Part shown: one piece after another, positions 1 through 23,453 of the stretch
Layout: each line of letters begins with the position of its first letter
Numbering within the stretch: position 1 is the stretch's first letter
Assembly: GCA_934045905.1 (NCBI GenBank)
Contig: OW203768.1
Coordinates: 19,544,770 to 19,608,769 of the forward strand
Length of the DNA stretch: 64,000 bases
Source: Leuctra nigra
Lineage: Eukaryota > Arthropoda > Insecta > Plecoptera > Leuctridae
Reading direction: 5' to 3'
Translations under genes and position numbers: made by a program
The notes under the pieces: generated by a model
Told to the model about the DNA's origin: nothing
What the model saw: only the letters and a program-made list of their open reading frames with translations
The model's database searches: none

Positions 1-3000
1 GTACGAGGGGAAGATGTACCTGCAGTCCGACCCCACGCAAGAGTTCGACGTCACGCTGGAAGCTGATTGGACAGCCAAGTGGAAGATATTCAACTTCGAC
101 ACAGACATGCCGTTGCCGACGATGGCGAGGTGTATTGCCAAGGAAGATTGGACCAGGCAGTACTTTGAAAACCTCAAAGAGTAAGAGTGCACATAATTCT
201 ATCATGAACAGTTTAATGACCTCGATATCTTCTTAACTATTGAATCACGCCAGTTATTAACATTATAATATTAGTTTACGGGACATGATTTCTTGAGTCA
301 GAACTTGAAATGGGTACCATCTCCACGTAATGAAGAACAATTTAGTACAAACCTTATCGTCAAGTTCCGTCAATGAACCTCAAACACCTTGCCGTGCAAG
401 GCATTATTTTAAGTGTTAGGTAGTTTAAAGCCAATTTTGAGACGTTTTGAGGTACATTTTGCTTACAGAATGCAACAGTACTTTTTACAGTGCAAATCTG
501 CTATGTTTACCTCCTAAACATCTTAAACATTCATTGCCCCCCCCTCCCTGCCGGCGCCCATATATTCGAGAGGAGTCAAACCGGGACAAAGTTTTTGAGT
601 GATACGAAGGGGGGTCTGGGGGGCTTGCCCCCAGAAAAATGACGCGCAGCGAATTTTTTGAAATGCATCACTCAATTATGGCTTAAAATCACTTAAAAAG
701 TATAGTTATTTTCAGGAAAGTAGGTAAACTAATGTGAAAAAATCTAGATCTTGTGGTTGGATGATGGAGTTTTTATGTGGTCATTGATGTCCGACCTACC
801 GCTGTGAGCTATTGACAGTATTGTCTCGCAGACCATGCACTTTATTTGGTGGTCATTATCAGTTTTTACCTTTTTCATAAACACAAACTCTTTCTTTAAG
901 TCTTTGTTAAATTTGCACTTCCTCCGAGGAGCCATAAGTAAAAGTTCTAACAAGTAACAATAATATCACTGACAGATGAATGACAGGAACACAAACCGGC
1001 TAAACCAACTAAACACACGCCATCTTAACTTTCAACGAAATCGAAATCCGTGCGCATCTTCTTTTACGCATCTTAGATGTGACCGCTGTAGACAAAAGTT
1101 CCATCTAGCGTCGTTAGAGTGAACTACCGGGCGGGACATTTTAAGTGGCAATTTCAAAACCGGGACAAATGAGCCAAGGACAAGAGCGGGACACCGGGAC
1201 AAGAGTATTAAAAACGGTACTGTACCGGTAAAACCGGTACGTATGGTCACCTTACATTTAATTAAATATTATTTTAGTGGTTATGTACCTACTTCAACAT
1301 TTACGACATTTCTTAGGAACTCATATCTCTAAAATGAACCTCTGGGTGTAGCCGCTCCTCATTGATGTATAATGTCTCCCGATTGGTTGACCTTGAGTTT
1401 GTTTCACTGTGTCGTGTTCTCACCGCCAGGGCGCATCAGACGCACTACGAGCAGATGGGTTCGCTGAGTGGCGTCGTGCGGATCAATGGCTCAACGCCCA
1501 TCACTCATCCGCTCAATATGCAATCCTTCAGAGACCACAGCTATGGTGAGCGATGACGTTAGATTATAATGTCAAGTGTGAGCAAATGCGCAAGGAAGCT
1601 CTTTTCAAGGGGGAGGGGGGGGGGGGGGGGGGATTGCTTCTTTTTGACTGATGACAGTCATTTGGGAGGCAGAGGGTAAAGGCGCACAGGGACTAGCTGT
1701 CCACAAGGGAATAGAATCCACCAAAAAGGCTCCATAAAAAAATCATCAATCTGGGATACTCATTCATTTTCGTTGTTCGTTTTTTGACAACTTACCATTC
1801 TGATCTCTGCTAGCTAATATTCTCCAGTAGGTAACCCGATCTGTTGAACTCTTTTGTTTGACAACTTAAAAGCTGTACAAAAATATCAATATTCCAAGAA
1901 ATTGAGCTTTTTGTGTGGATTCAATTCTTTTGTAGGGCACAGCTGTGTATGTAGTTAGTCTGAGGAAATATAAATTTGTAATGACACTTTAGACACACCA
2001 GTACATGTAAAGCTAGTTTGTAGCAGATTTTGTCAAAGTCAGTTGAACTATAGTAAAAGCAGTTATGTACACTCGACAATTCATAAAACGGTATTTGAAC
2101 GAAACAGATTGGCTGCTGTTCAGGTTCATTGACAATCAATCCTTGTTAGTTGTTAATATCAATGAAATCAGAGCTCACCTACTATAGGTGACGATTAAGC
2201 ATAGACTTCATCAGATGATGCCATCACATTTTTTGCAGACAATCTATTTCTTTATACCGTTTTATGAATTGTCGCGTGTACCTACATTTTTTCCGAGCTA
2301 TTGAACTACAATCTTTGTAGTTTTTGTGTCACTGACTCCTCTTGATGGTATCTCAGATTTCTGTCAGACTTTTTATGTGTATTGTGATTGTGTGCAGGCA
2401 AGAAGAGGGACTGGACGCTGATGCATCGCTATGCGTTCCACATGTTCTTCTTGGAAGACGGAACAACGGCCACCGTCGGAGTCATCTGCCAGCCGTGCAC
2501 TTGCTCCACGTGAGTTCATTATTTCAGTTCTACTCTCCAACTGGTGCTTTGTCCAGTGAACTCAGCCCTGTTATTAAATCTACAAACAAAATCCCATCCA
2601 GCATACCACCGCTTGATTGTATTGTACTTCGTATTTTTACATTATATGGCCTTTTTGGCATTTTTTTAAATGTTAAATGTATTAATTCTTTATTTGCACA
2701 CCAATAATGATGCCTATTTTGGTGCTATGTACCAGTCTACAGGAAGATAAAAATCAATAAACAACAACAATACTGGGGCTTTTTGTCTGCTCTTTTCTAA
2801 ATGTTATGAAATCTGTAAAAGCAGTGTAATTTTGACTTTTTTAGACAAATTTTGCATGATTTCTTTATCAGATTTTGCTTAGTGAGAAGTAAAATAAAAA
2901 TATGTCATCTTTAACATCAGTTGTATCTTTGTGAGCACAAAATCACCCTTGACTCGTAGAACATTGTTGTAACTCCAAACTCCAAGAGCATGTGCTCTCC

Positions 3001-3978
3001 ATCTAGCATGTGTGAGAGGGTATGATGTTACAGGATGGAGGCTGGCTACGTATGTCTGCCGGGAGAAGAGGTCCACGCTTTGGAGTGGTGCGATCTGAAG
3101 CTCTACCAGCACGGAGAGAATGGAACGCCGCCAACGGACTACGCTTTCCAGTTCAAAGCAGGTAATTCCTCGAAACATCTTACTACGTGGCGTATCCATG
3201 AACTTGTACAGGATTATTCTGCTTTATTGGTGTTGGCTGGGGCCAGTTTTACAAACTTTAAATAAGTTTCCGTTGAATAGCTCAAATAGTTCACAGTCAC
3301 ACATGAACTCGGGGGTTTGTTGACTGAAATTTAAAGTAAAATAATATCGCTTTATCAGTAGAAAATCAAAATGTTCCCAGTTAAGTTTAGCTTTTGCATG
3401 GTGATCAAGACCAACATTATCGCATATTTTACACATCTTCAGTCCAATCGCTGAAGTGTTTACAGACTTTTTGCCATTTTAAGAGTTTTGAAATGGTTGT
3501 CGGAGAGAGTGATCAACAGTTAGGTAGCAAATTCATGGTGTGTTGATCTGTTATTCATCTGTTCCAGAGTGTAGGTACCTAGATAGAAATTTGAAGTGAA
3601 AATCAGTAATAATTTATACTTATCTTTGATTGTGTGGACCGTCTTCGTTGGAGATGTTGCCTATATCAGTGCTCGCTCATCAAGTTGATAATATCCAGAT
3701 CAATACATATTTACCAATACATATTTCTTTGCGCTGATCCCAAATAAACTGCTTTAGGAGACACTGTGTACACCGCACAAGTGAACGTCGAGCATCAGAA
3801 CGTGCACTACGTGGGCTGGAACTGGGAGGCTCGGATGGTAGAACGCTTCATTCGATGCAACGTGAATGGAGTCCCCGGCAGAGGTGTCTCGGAGTTTCAC
3901 TATCGCAACAAGGACGGAAGACCAGCCAGCGTAGCTGCGTCGGACCCAAATTGGTTTCAACAAGTCAAGAGGCAATGA
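1..3978 (+). CDS. 3' part of a conserved arthropod protein (PEP-synthase-associated region), last five exons
   Basis: Five exons splice in one frame with GT-AG borders: up to 180, 1430-1545, 2398-2509, 3034-3161 and 3758-3978 (TGA). The 5' end lies outside the window. About 207 residues are visible. Recognisable blocks are FRDHSYGKKRDW followed by HRYAFHMFFLEDGT, then the GYVCLPGEEVHALEW and DYAFQFKAG segments, and near the end the VGWNWEARMVERF and GVSEFHYRN segments. From memory, this series (RDHSxG-xRDW, EDGT, WExxxxERF, GxxEFHYR) resembles a region of arthropod proteins annotated as putative phosphoenolpyruvate synthase, possibly a lipocalin-like AttH/DUF7064-type fold. No PEP-synthase catalytic domain is visible in the part seen, so no enzyme activity can be claimed. 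Exon structure is well supported; family name is moderate. The gene converges on Lifeguard A. Confidence 0.72.
560..1256 (-). mobile_element. Fragment of a hAT-like transposon in an intron
   Basis: The right edge reads, on the minus strand, GGTGACCATACGT followed by alternating ACCGG/CCGGT and GTCCCGG words, a terminal pattern seen in hAT-related elements. The minus-strand reading frame at 744-953 encodes a zinc-finger transposase N-terminus. GC-rich flanks at 535-660 (runs of G and C, then CGCGCAGCGAATTTTTT) belong to the dispersed GC-rich repeat found elsewhere. No matching left terminus or target duplication was found, so this is a truncated copy. It lies in the intron 181-1429. Confidence 0.55.
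744..953 (-). pseudogene. hAT-type transposase N-terminal zinc-finger fragment
   Basis: 69-residue frame. It begins MAPRRKCKF after a few extra residues, then LKKEFVFMKK, a CMVC pair, SIAHSGRSDINDH and a final NHK. The spacing of the cysteine pair, the G-R-S-D-I core and the two histidines is that of the BED-like DNA-binding finger at the start of many hAT-family and domesticated hAT-derived proteins. The catalytic core and dimerisation domain are missing, and the frame stops at 744. It is therefore a remnant and not a functional transposase. Confidence 0.6.
1546..2397. other. Intron with poly-G tract and one MITE
   Basis: Holds an interrupted poly-G tract at about 1611-1634 and the MITE copy at 2067-2281. 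A stretch at 1690-1925 (TTCCAAGAAATTGAG and neighbours) recurs in diverged form at about 30420-30550. No exon signal was seen. Confidence 0.5.
2067..2281. mobile_element. Inverted-repeat MITE, family 'GTACACTCGACAATT', copy 1
   Basis: About 215 bp. It starts GTACACTCGACAATTCATAA and ends with its near-perfect reverse complement (GAATTGTCGCGTGTAC). The interior carries the conserved block TCAATGAAATCAGAGCTCAC. It is the most complete of at least five copies here (others near 4070, 8781, 16650 and 33020). There is no coding capacity. Confidence 0.75.
2510..3757. other. Introns around exon 3034-3161
   Basis: The introns 2510-3033 and 3162-3757 hold no recognisable gene. A segment at about 3353-3500 (GAAAATCAAAATGTTCC, then TTTTGCATGGTGAT) is repeated near 34262-34360 and, after an insertion, from 35206, so it is a dispersed repeat. 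Confidence 0.4.
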
Positions 3979-4069
3979 CAGGCCTTCGAACGGAAGGTTT
4001 GACCATCGTCATTATTTGTGAGGAAATTGTACGTCTTGTAACAATTTCTTTAAATCATAGACTATGTAG

Positions 4070-4290
4070 GTACACTCAAACCAATTAAAAACGGTACTTT
4101 GCACAAAACGGATTGCCTGCTGGTCAGGTTCCTTGACAATAAATCCTTTTTATTATCAATGAAATCAGAGCTCACCTACTAGATTTAGATAATCTTAATG
4201 CATTAGCACAGACTTTATGGGATGATGCCACCAAACCTTTATCAGACAATCCTTTTCTTTCGAGGTACCGTTTATTATTTGTTCGAGTGT
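4070..4290. mobile_element. MITE family 'GTACACTCGACAATT', copy 2 (diverged)
   Basis: Keeps GGTCAGGTTCCTTGACAAT, TCAATGAAATCAGAGCTCAC and GGATGATGCCA in the same order as copy 1, with eroded termini (GTACACTC at the left, GAGTGTAGGTAC at the right). It lies directly after the stop of the first gene, so it may be in its 3' untranslated region. An AATAAA occurs inside it. Confidence 0.65.
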
Positions 4291-4404
4291 AGGTACATTT
4301 TGTGTTTTGTACTTTTATGTATTGAAAGATTGATGTTGGATTCTTAGGTATTACAAAATACAAACATAAATGTTGAAGTAATAACTTAAAACATACCTAC
4401 CTAC

Positions 4405-5131
4405 CATAGGCATGCGCAGGAGAAATCATTAGGGGGGGCCAACATGGGCGCCGGCAGGATTAATGACAGAGGGGAAAAGTCCAATGAAAGAAAATTGTCA
4501 CAGGTTAAGGGGGGGGGTGGGGGGCGCGCCCCCCACCTTGCCCCGCAGGGCGTTTTTTGGTTTTTTGACACTTTGAAATCAATTTAAGACATTCTGAGGA
4601 GCATTTTCTTTAAATTTTTTTTTAATTTACACACCTTTTCACTACAATAAGGTGAGGGGGCATGCCCCAAAACCTGGTCGGCAGAGCGTTTTAGTATTTT
4701 GGGCACCATATTGTTCCCAAAACTTTTTTTCACGACATAAAAATATAAATTGATATGAAAGGGTGTTCGGGAGCGTTAAGCCCCCGAGAAAATATTCTCT
4801 GAAAGTCATACATCATATATTAGAGCAATTTTGAGGCATATTATAAAGACATTTTTATGGGAAAAACCGAGAAATTCATGAAAAATCGTATTTTTGGAAG
4901 GTACTTTATAGGCATTGTTTTCCAAAATGTTGTGTTTTTGATCAACCCAGTACTTGAGTCCAGTGATTTGAGCAACTCCAGTCTGCCCCGCAGGGAGATT
5001 TTTTTTGTTTAAACCCATTTAAAACAAAATTTTGACACTATGAGGACCACATTTTATAATTTTTTAGTTGAGGCTGACGCATTAGGGGGGGCCAAGGCCC
5101 CCCCGGCCCCCCCCCCGTGCGCACGCCTATG
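4405..5131. mobile_element. Non-autonomous hAT element, exact TSD CTACCTAC
   Basis: 727 bp with inverted ends CATAGGCATGCGCA at the left and TGCGCACGCCTATG at the right. It is flanked by identical 8-bp direct repeats CTACCTAC at 4397-4404 and 5132-5139. The interior is rich in G and C runs with the CCCCGCAGGGCGTTTTTT motif. No transposase frame is present. The 8-bp duplication is diagnostic of hAT-type integration. Confidence 0.85.
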
Positions 5132-5139
5132 CTACCTAC

Positions 5140-7450
5140 GTATTATAAATGGAGAGTGACGGATGCATTAAATTTAATTGATTTAGCAAAATAAGCAAAC
5201 ACATTATTTTTCCTTCTGTTTCTAGAAACTAATTTAGTCAAAGCATTGATCATATTTTTCACGCTTGCTTATTAAGTTATGCTAGCGTGTACGAACACCA
5301 TAATAAATTATGACTACATTTTATGTAGGCATAGGTAAAATATCTTATTCAAAGTGAACAATTATTCAACAAAGTGAATAATTAACATAGGTACCTAAGA
5401 TTGCCATGCAAGAGAACATCTTTAAATACCGTATTTACTCGCATATAAGCCGCACCTGAATATAAGCCGCACCCCAGTTTTTGGAAGTCTGTTTTTGAAA
5501 AACACTTTGTATGCGAAAATAAGCCGCAGGATGTAATAAAAATAGCACCCAGCTATATTGTATCTGTTATACACTTGAGTTGAGTAACAGGTCATTAAAG
5601 GACATTGACAAGGGTTGACAAGTGGTGGCTGAGGTTATCTGGAGATGAGGCAATCCCCAGAACCTTCTCCCATGTCACCCGCACAGATTTTTCCCATTCA
5701 AAAAGGGAAAAATTGTTTTTGCGAGCGAATATAAGCCGCAGTAGGATTTCAAGGTAGTGAATAATTGAATATACCCGCGGCTTATATGCGAGTAAATACG
5801 GTAACTGTATGATCTATTTTTTTTTACATATTTTGAAATTATAACTTAATTCAAGAAATAGGGCCTTAGAGAAGGATTTGAGAAGGTAGAAAGAACACCA
5901 CCATTGTATGGATATTTTGAAGAAACATTTATTTATTCACAATTTCAAGTCAATTTGGTATATTTGGTGAGCGGAGGTAATAAAATAAACACACTTCATC
6001 TTACTCAAATAAGTGCAACGGAGAGATTACGCCAAATTAGCTGTGAGATTATTGCAATTTTACAGTCATAAATAATCGCAATCGTGCATTCGTACCTTGG
6101 AGCAAGGCTGAATCGGCAAGTTCGACATATAGCATGAGTATTCTTCCCCCGGCAGACCTAACATCAACACAGATCTGGCAATTCCCATCTCCAGCATGAC
6201 ATAATACTATTTACACTTTGACATAGTTCACACTAAGAGGTTATTGCCATTTAATTGTGTAGACCATTATCAATTAATTCTACTTTTGAGGCCCACTAAA
6301 CAGACTTTCATGAACAGACTTATAAACATGTTTATTAAGAATATATTTTGAGTTACGGTAAATATATTTTAGGAAGATTTTTATGTATTATACTTGTTTT
6401 GTAGATTCATACATTCGAGTTCACTAATTGGGTTTTAATTCATTAAAAAGAGTTTTGCCATCGTTCCACAGGCTAAAAGTTATTTCCGGGCGTATAGGTA
6501 GGTACACCATTAGTATTTATTTAACATTAATTCTTAACTGGTATAGTAATAGATAATCTATAAGTTGCCCTACAATCTGGATTATTCAATTATAAAAATA
6601 TTGAAATTTAACACGTTTCCAAACCCGATCGCTCCACGACCAAGAATACCAGATCCGTATCTCTTCACTCCTGAATGACCCATAGATCACTGGTAACTAT
6701 TTACATAGTAAATAACATTCTACTCCAACAATAGGTACTTGCGGCAGAGGTTTTCAAAGAACAAATAACGTGGAGATAGAAGCTCTGTTCGTTAAGCATG
6801 CTCTGAGCCGCTGTAAGTTGCACCAGCCCTCTACTTCCCCTAGGCTGATGAACACAATCACCTTCGAGCAGCCCGACAAACAAACACAGTGTTACATAAG
6901 TCACAATTTGCATTTGTTTCAAAGAGATGCAAACAAGTTTGTAATATTAACATCAAATACGTAGTATTCTGAATAATAAAAACCCATTCAATATTTGTAA
7001 TTGACACTGTCCCTACGTAATTTAAATATACATAATGTAATACCATATAAATATCTATTAAAGTATATGTATAGGTAACTTTACTACACACTGCTTCTTC
7101 TACATTGTGTAAGAGCTTGCAAAGAAAGCTCCCTTGTAAACAACGTGTCATCTGTCAATCTTGTTGGACAAGCATTTAGTCTAGCTTGAATGAGTGAACA
7201 TGGACAAAAATCTGCCATTTTGGCAGGTTTTATTTGGTTGGCAAACAAGACAACTGTGCACAAGGGCTTTAGCACAACATAGAACAGATATAGCGTTATA
7301 AAAATTATGAAAAATCCAAAATATATACACATCTAATAAAAAGATAGAAAAAGAATTGCATTACCTAGGTAAGCTAATACATATGCGCCTATTCCATTAA
7401 AACACAGATAGCTAAGAGCATAAAAGTGGTACATATTGTAGTAGGTATGT
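5140..7450. other. Intergenic region, no gene recognised
   Basis: AT-rich spacer between the first gene and Lifeguard A. It contains only the MITE at 5427-5803. Open frames near 6701-7332 have no recognisable domain and no plausible splice context. Confidence 0.4.
5427..5803. mobile_element. MITE with ACCGTATTTACTCGCATA termini
   Basis: 377 bp including a likely TA target duplication. The left end, ACCGTATTTACTCGC then ATATAAGCCGC, is repeated as the exact reverse complement at the right end. The word ATAAGCCGCA recurs four times along one strand in the interior. No coding capacity. A TA duplication would fit a Tc1/mariner-like or related mechanism, but the superfamily is unassigned. Confidence 0.75.
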
Positions 7451-7458
7451 AGTGTACC

Positions 7459-8241
7459 TAGGGGTGTGCGAATAGTGATTTTTGACTTCGAATACGAATA
7501 TTGAATAATTGACAAAAATATTTCGAATATAGAATCGAATATCGAATAGTTAAAACCTACATTAAAATACATAATATCAATAAAATAAAAAAAATGGACA
7601 CCAAACTTTTTCATACGACCAGAATGAAAGATGTCCATATAAATGAATGTACTGATTATGATGTAATATGCCAGGATTATATTGTTGTCTTTAATCATCA
7701 CAAAAAATGAAATTGACAGTAACAAATGGAGTATGAGGAAGGTCTACCTGGAGGAACAATAACCTAGGTACAAATAATATCCCTCGAAATCAAAATGGCG
7801 GCCATGACAATTTTCGGTTGAAGTTTTAGACTTTGCAGCAGTGGGGTTGTTCACTGCCATTTGCTCTCACTCGCAGCGCTAGCAGCATTGGAGGTGTCTC
7901 TCTCTGATGGGTTGGTCTCTGAATCCAAGATCTCTGAATCAAACTCCCGCAAAGGTTTAAAAACCTTCCATTCCGCTAGATGCATTTTGATTGGCTCTCT
8001 CCCGGACGATTAGAACAGCAGCGCCATCTACAATAGTTTTGCGTGAACAACCCAGTTGGCAGCATTGAAAAACACTCCCATATGAGAAATGGCGGGATTA
8101 TTTTGAATTAAACGACATGAACTATTCGAAAATATTCGAATATTCGAAGTATTCGAAAACTTTTTTTAGAAATACCGAATCGAATATTTGAACCAAATAT
8201 TTTCGAAGTATTCGAAATTTTCGAATATTCGCACGCCCCTA
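7459..8241. mobile_element. hAT MITE with GAATATTCGAA subterminal repeats, TSD AGTGTACY
   Basis: 783 bp. Ends are TAGGGGTGTGCGAATA and its complement TATTCGCACGCCCCTA. Flanks AGTGTACC (7451-7458) and AGTGTACT (8242-8249) match at seven of eight positions. Both subterminal regions are filled with the palindromic word GAATATTCGAA and variants. The middle holds unrelated sequence, including a probable nested element at about 7842-8055 with GGTTGTTCAC/GTGAACAACC ends. Confidence 0.88.
7842..8055. mobile_element. Probable nested MITE with GGTTGTTCAC ends
   Basis: About 214 bp inside the hAT element 7459-8241. It is bounded by TGGGGTTGTTCACTG and GCGTGAACAACCCAG, which are inverted relative to each other. 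The GC content and sequence style differ from the surrounding AT-rich subterminal repeats. No clean target duplication was found. Confidence 0.45.
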
Positions 8242-8780
8242 AGTGTACTCAAGAAAAATTTGCAAATTGTATACCTATATCAAACAGCAAGAAATGGTAA
8301 AATAATAACAAAAACATTTTACTTGTAAAAAAAGTTCCTTAATTTTTAAAAGCTACATCAAGAGTAAACTTGGATGCAATTGACTATTCAATGTCCCCCA
8401 GCTAACAATGAGTTGTGTTGGTGTGAGAGTGCTCAAGTTAAGTGCTGTATTGTCATCGCATTGACATGGACAGCAAGTGAGCATATCGTATCAACTTCTG
8501 TGGAATATCGCATTGAGATTCTTATTCTTAGACACAATAGGAGATTATAATAGACAGACTGGTCAACTAAAATACCACCTACAACAGAGCTACCAGGTTT
8601 CCATTTAGATGCTCCCAAAATACGATGTAAACAACATAAAGAAAGTGATTATACAATTTATTATGCGAGCATACATTCCTTAACTCTTAATTTTTACTGT
8701 TGTTGCCCACTAGGTATTTTATTATGTATCAAATGAACATTTCGATACCTATTCAATTGCCTTCCAGTATGCCAAAGTAG

Positions 8781-8964
8781 GTACACCCAACAAATCATAA
8801 AAATCAGGTTCATTGACAATCGATCCTTGTTATTATCAATGAAATCAGAGCTCATCTACTAGAGGTAGATGACGAGTAAGCAAAGACTTCCTCGGATGAT
8901 GCCATCACATTTTTTCAGACAATCCATTTCTTTCAAATACCGTTTTATGAATTGTCGAGTGTAC
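8781..8964. mobile_element. MITE family 'GTACACTCGACAATT', copy 3
   Basis: Internally deleted at the left arm. It keeps CAGGTTCATTGACAATC, TCAATGAAATCAGAGCTCA, GGATGATGCCATCACATTTT and the full right terminus TTTTATGAATTGTCGAGTGT. It lies downstream of the Lifeguard A stop codon, possibly in its 3' untranslated region. Confidence 0.7.
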
Positions 8965-9442
8965 ATCAAATAAAAAGCCAGAAGAAAAATTAAAATATAA
9001 AATAATATAAAATAATAAATCCTTTATAAATTAAGTGTGCCGACTAAGTTACAGTATGCACACAAGATGCCACTTCAAGCAAGGAACACAAATATGATTT
9101 AAATATAATTTGTATCTCCATTGTCACCGCACTTTTTAAAACATTGCTCCATCTCGCTTACTTGCGCGATTAACACCTAAATCGCGGAGCATCTAAATGT
9201 GTACGAGGTAAGAGTATGGAAATTTAAACAAGTAATTTTGAAGATTAAAGACAAAGATCCAAGCAAGATCTAAAATGCATTAAGCTGGTACTTAAGAGTA
9301 GCTCATAGACTTGAGTGAAATACCAGCATGCGAAAGGTAAATTTTAAATCATAAACGACAAGTCTCTTTAACAATACATAGTGTTGTTTCCAAATGTCTA
9401 CCACATGTGACACTGACTTGGCTGGAACTACGACATACCCGC

Positions 9443-21596
<12,154 letters not shown>

Positions 21597-23453
21597 CTCT
21601 CAGTATCTGTAATTTGTGGATCAATTAGCACTAATATCTGTCAAACTAATGCAACCTTGAGCTAATATTATCCTTGTGACGATTACTTATCAAAACAAAT
21701 AGTAGTCAAATGATTTGCTATCAAGCTATCTTCTATGTAAACTAACACCTGTCACTGACGACTGACATTCATGCTCACGCTATCAATCCATAATCTGATT
21801 GCACCACTTTTGGCACTTGCATTAGATGATTCACAAGTCACAATCCAGAAGGTGGAAAATGGGTTTACCTCTGTGCCCGTCTGTCAGATTGTTTACTTTT
21901 GGACGTATCTTGATCTATGATCAAAATCACCTTTGTATATTAGTCCGGAAAGAGTTGAAATAACAATTTAATAAATAATTTACGAAATGAAACCCGGAAA
22001 ATCAAAGAAATTTGACGCTTTTCCACAAAGTCGGTCGAACTCTTTATCGATTCACTGTAAGACCTACATTCACACTTGTAGTGCTGCCACCTGGGAGATA
22101 ATATTTTAACCGTTTTAAACGGCGGGATATATTTGAAAATTATCACAACTTCACAAACACTCTCTTCTCTTCCTTCCGCGCAGGGCCTTTTTTAGCGGGT
22201 AGCCAGGCCCAATGTGTAGTTATAAATGAGCTTTTTATGTATAGGTAGTATCATAAATGAAGTACCCATACCTGACTGTAAATTTTCATATATATTTTCC
22301 CATTCCATACAAAAGGTATCAAAATTTCGGAAAAAAACTCCCTGCAGGGCAACAATTGAAAGGTTGTTTGCTTTAGATTCTGCATTTTAAAGCCCCATAA
22401 TCACTTTTAAATGGTTTAAATTCTAAAAAACGCCCTGCAGGGCTTTAATTGGGGGTTTTCGCCCCTAGTCCCCCCCCCCCCCCCCCCCCCCAGGTGTCGC
22501 AATCCCCCCATGATGAAAGTAGTTCCTACGCGCCTGGAGATCACCCCTATGGATCACGTTGTCAGATATATATTTGATCACTTAGTAACATTACAAATTG
22601 CGTCAGGAACGATTGGTAGCTATGACTGCCAAAATCAAAAAAATTCTCTGCGGTACGATTCTGGGAAGCAAGCCCCCCAGACCCACCCCCCTCATCACCC
22701 GATTTGTGTTTCCCATATATAAAGTGCATATACAGTTATCATTTTTCCTTAAAATATGCCCTGCTTCCGCGAGATAAAGGCGGTCGGAAACGTAAACCTA
22801 CAATAGAAGATTCACAACCGGCAGCCCATAAATTATGTAGATTTTTCTGTTATGGTTTCTAAAAAGGTAAAAATTATTTTGTAAAATATTACAAAAATGT
22901 ATGCTTGCTTTGACCAGTGACCTGTACAAAGTGAACAGAGGCTGAAAACAGGGTTGAGAGACAAAAGTGAGAAATTAAAAATGCTGGTGAAACTTGATAA
23001 TTTCCTTTCTATGAACTGGAAAAATAATTACCTACAAATAAATCAATAAACAATTAATAATATAATCATATTTATTGGATTAAAGAGTAGGATAGTAAAC
23101 AATAAACATTAATTAATTGTAAAGGGTAGGTATCATAACAAAACTTAAATGTAGCTGTAAATAGTGGCAAAACAATGAGATACTAGTAAACAATGGTAAA
23201 AAGTAAAAACTCAAACTGTAACACTGTAAGCACTGTAATAACTGTAAAACTATTACTGTAGGTAGAGAGCCTCTGTGGATAGTTACAAAACAATGAGATA
23301 TAGTAAACAATGCCATTATAATGTTTAAATTAGGATGCTAATCCAAGGTTAAAAATAAATAACTTGTTTTATAATTTTCGTAGAGAAAGAAAATTTAACA
23401 CATTTAATTTAATTTAACATATTTCTTTCTACAATAACAATAATTAAACAGTG
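21597..23453. other. Intergenic region between Lifeguard A and B
   Basis: Contains the likely promoter and non-coding 5' exon of A (acceptor at 21606-21607). It also holds a truncated GC-rich element at about 22190-22540 whose right end (CCCCCATGATGAAAGTAGTT, then CCTACGCGCCTG) matches the element ending at 59517. A poly-C tract lies at about 22470-22492. A possible Lifeguard B poly(A) signal lies at 23071-23076. No other gene is seen. Confidence 0.5.
23071..23076 (-). promoter_or_regulatory. Possible poly(A) signal of Lifeguard B
   Basis: AATAAA on the minus strand, about 380 bp past the stop codon at 23454. It was chosen by position only; other A-rich words lie nearby. Confidence 0.3.

Noticed and set aside
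7084..7332. 82-codon minus-strand frame with a hydrophobic start
   Set aside because: No family resemblance, no splice context, AT-rich intergenic DNA.
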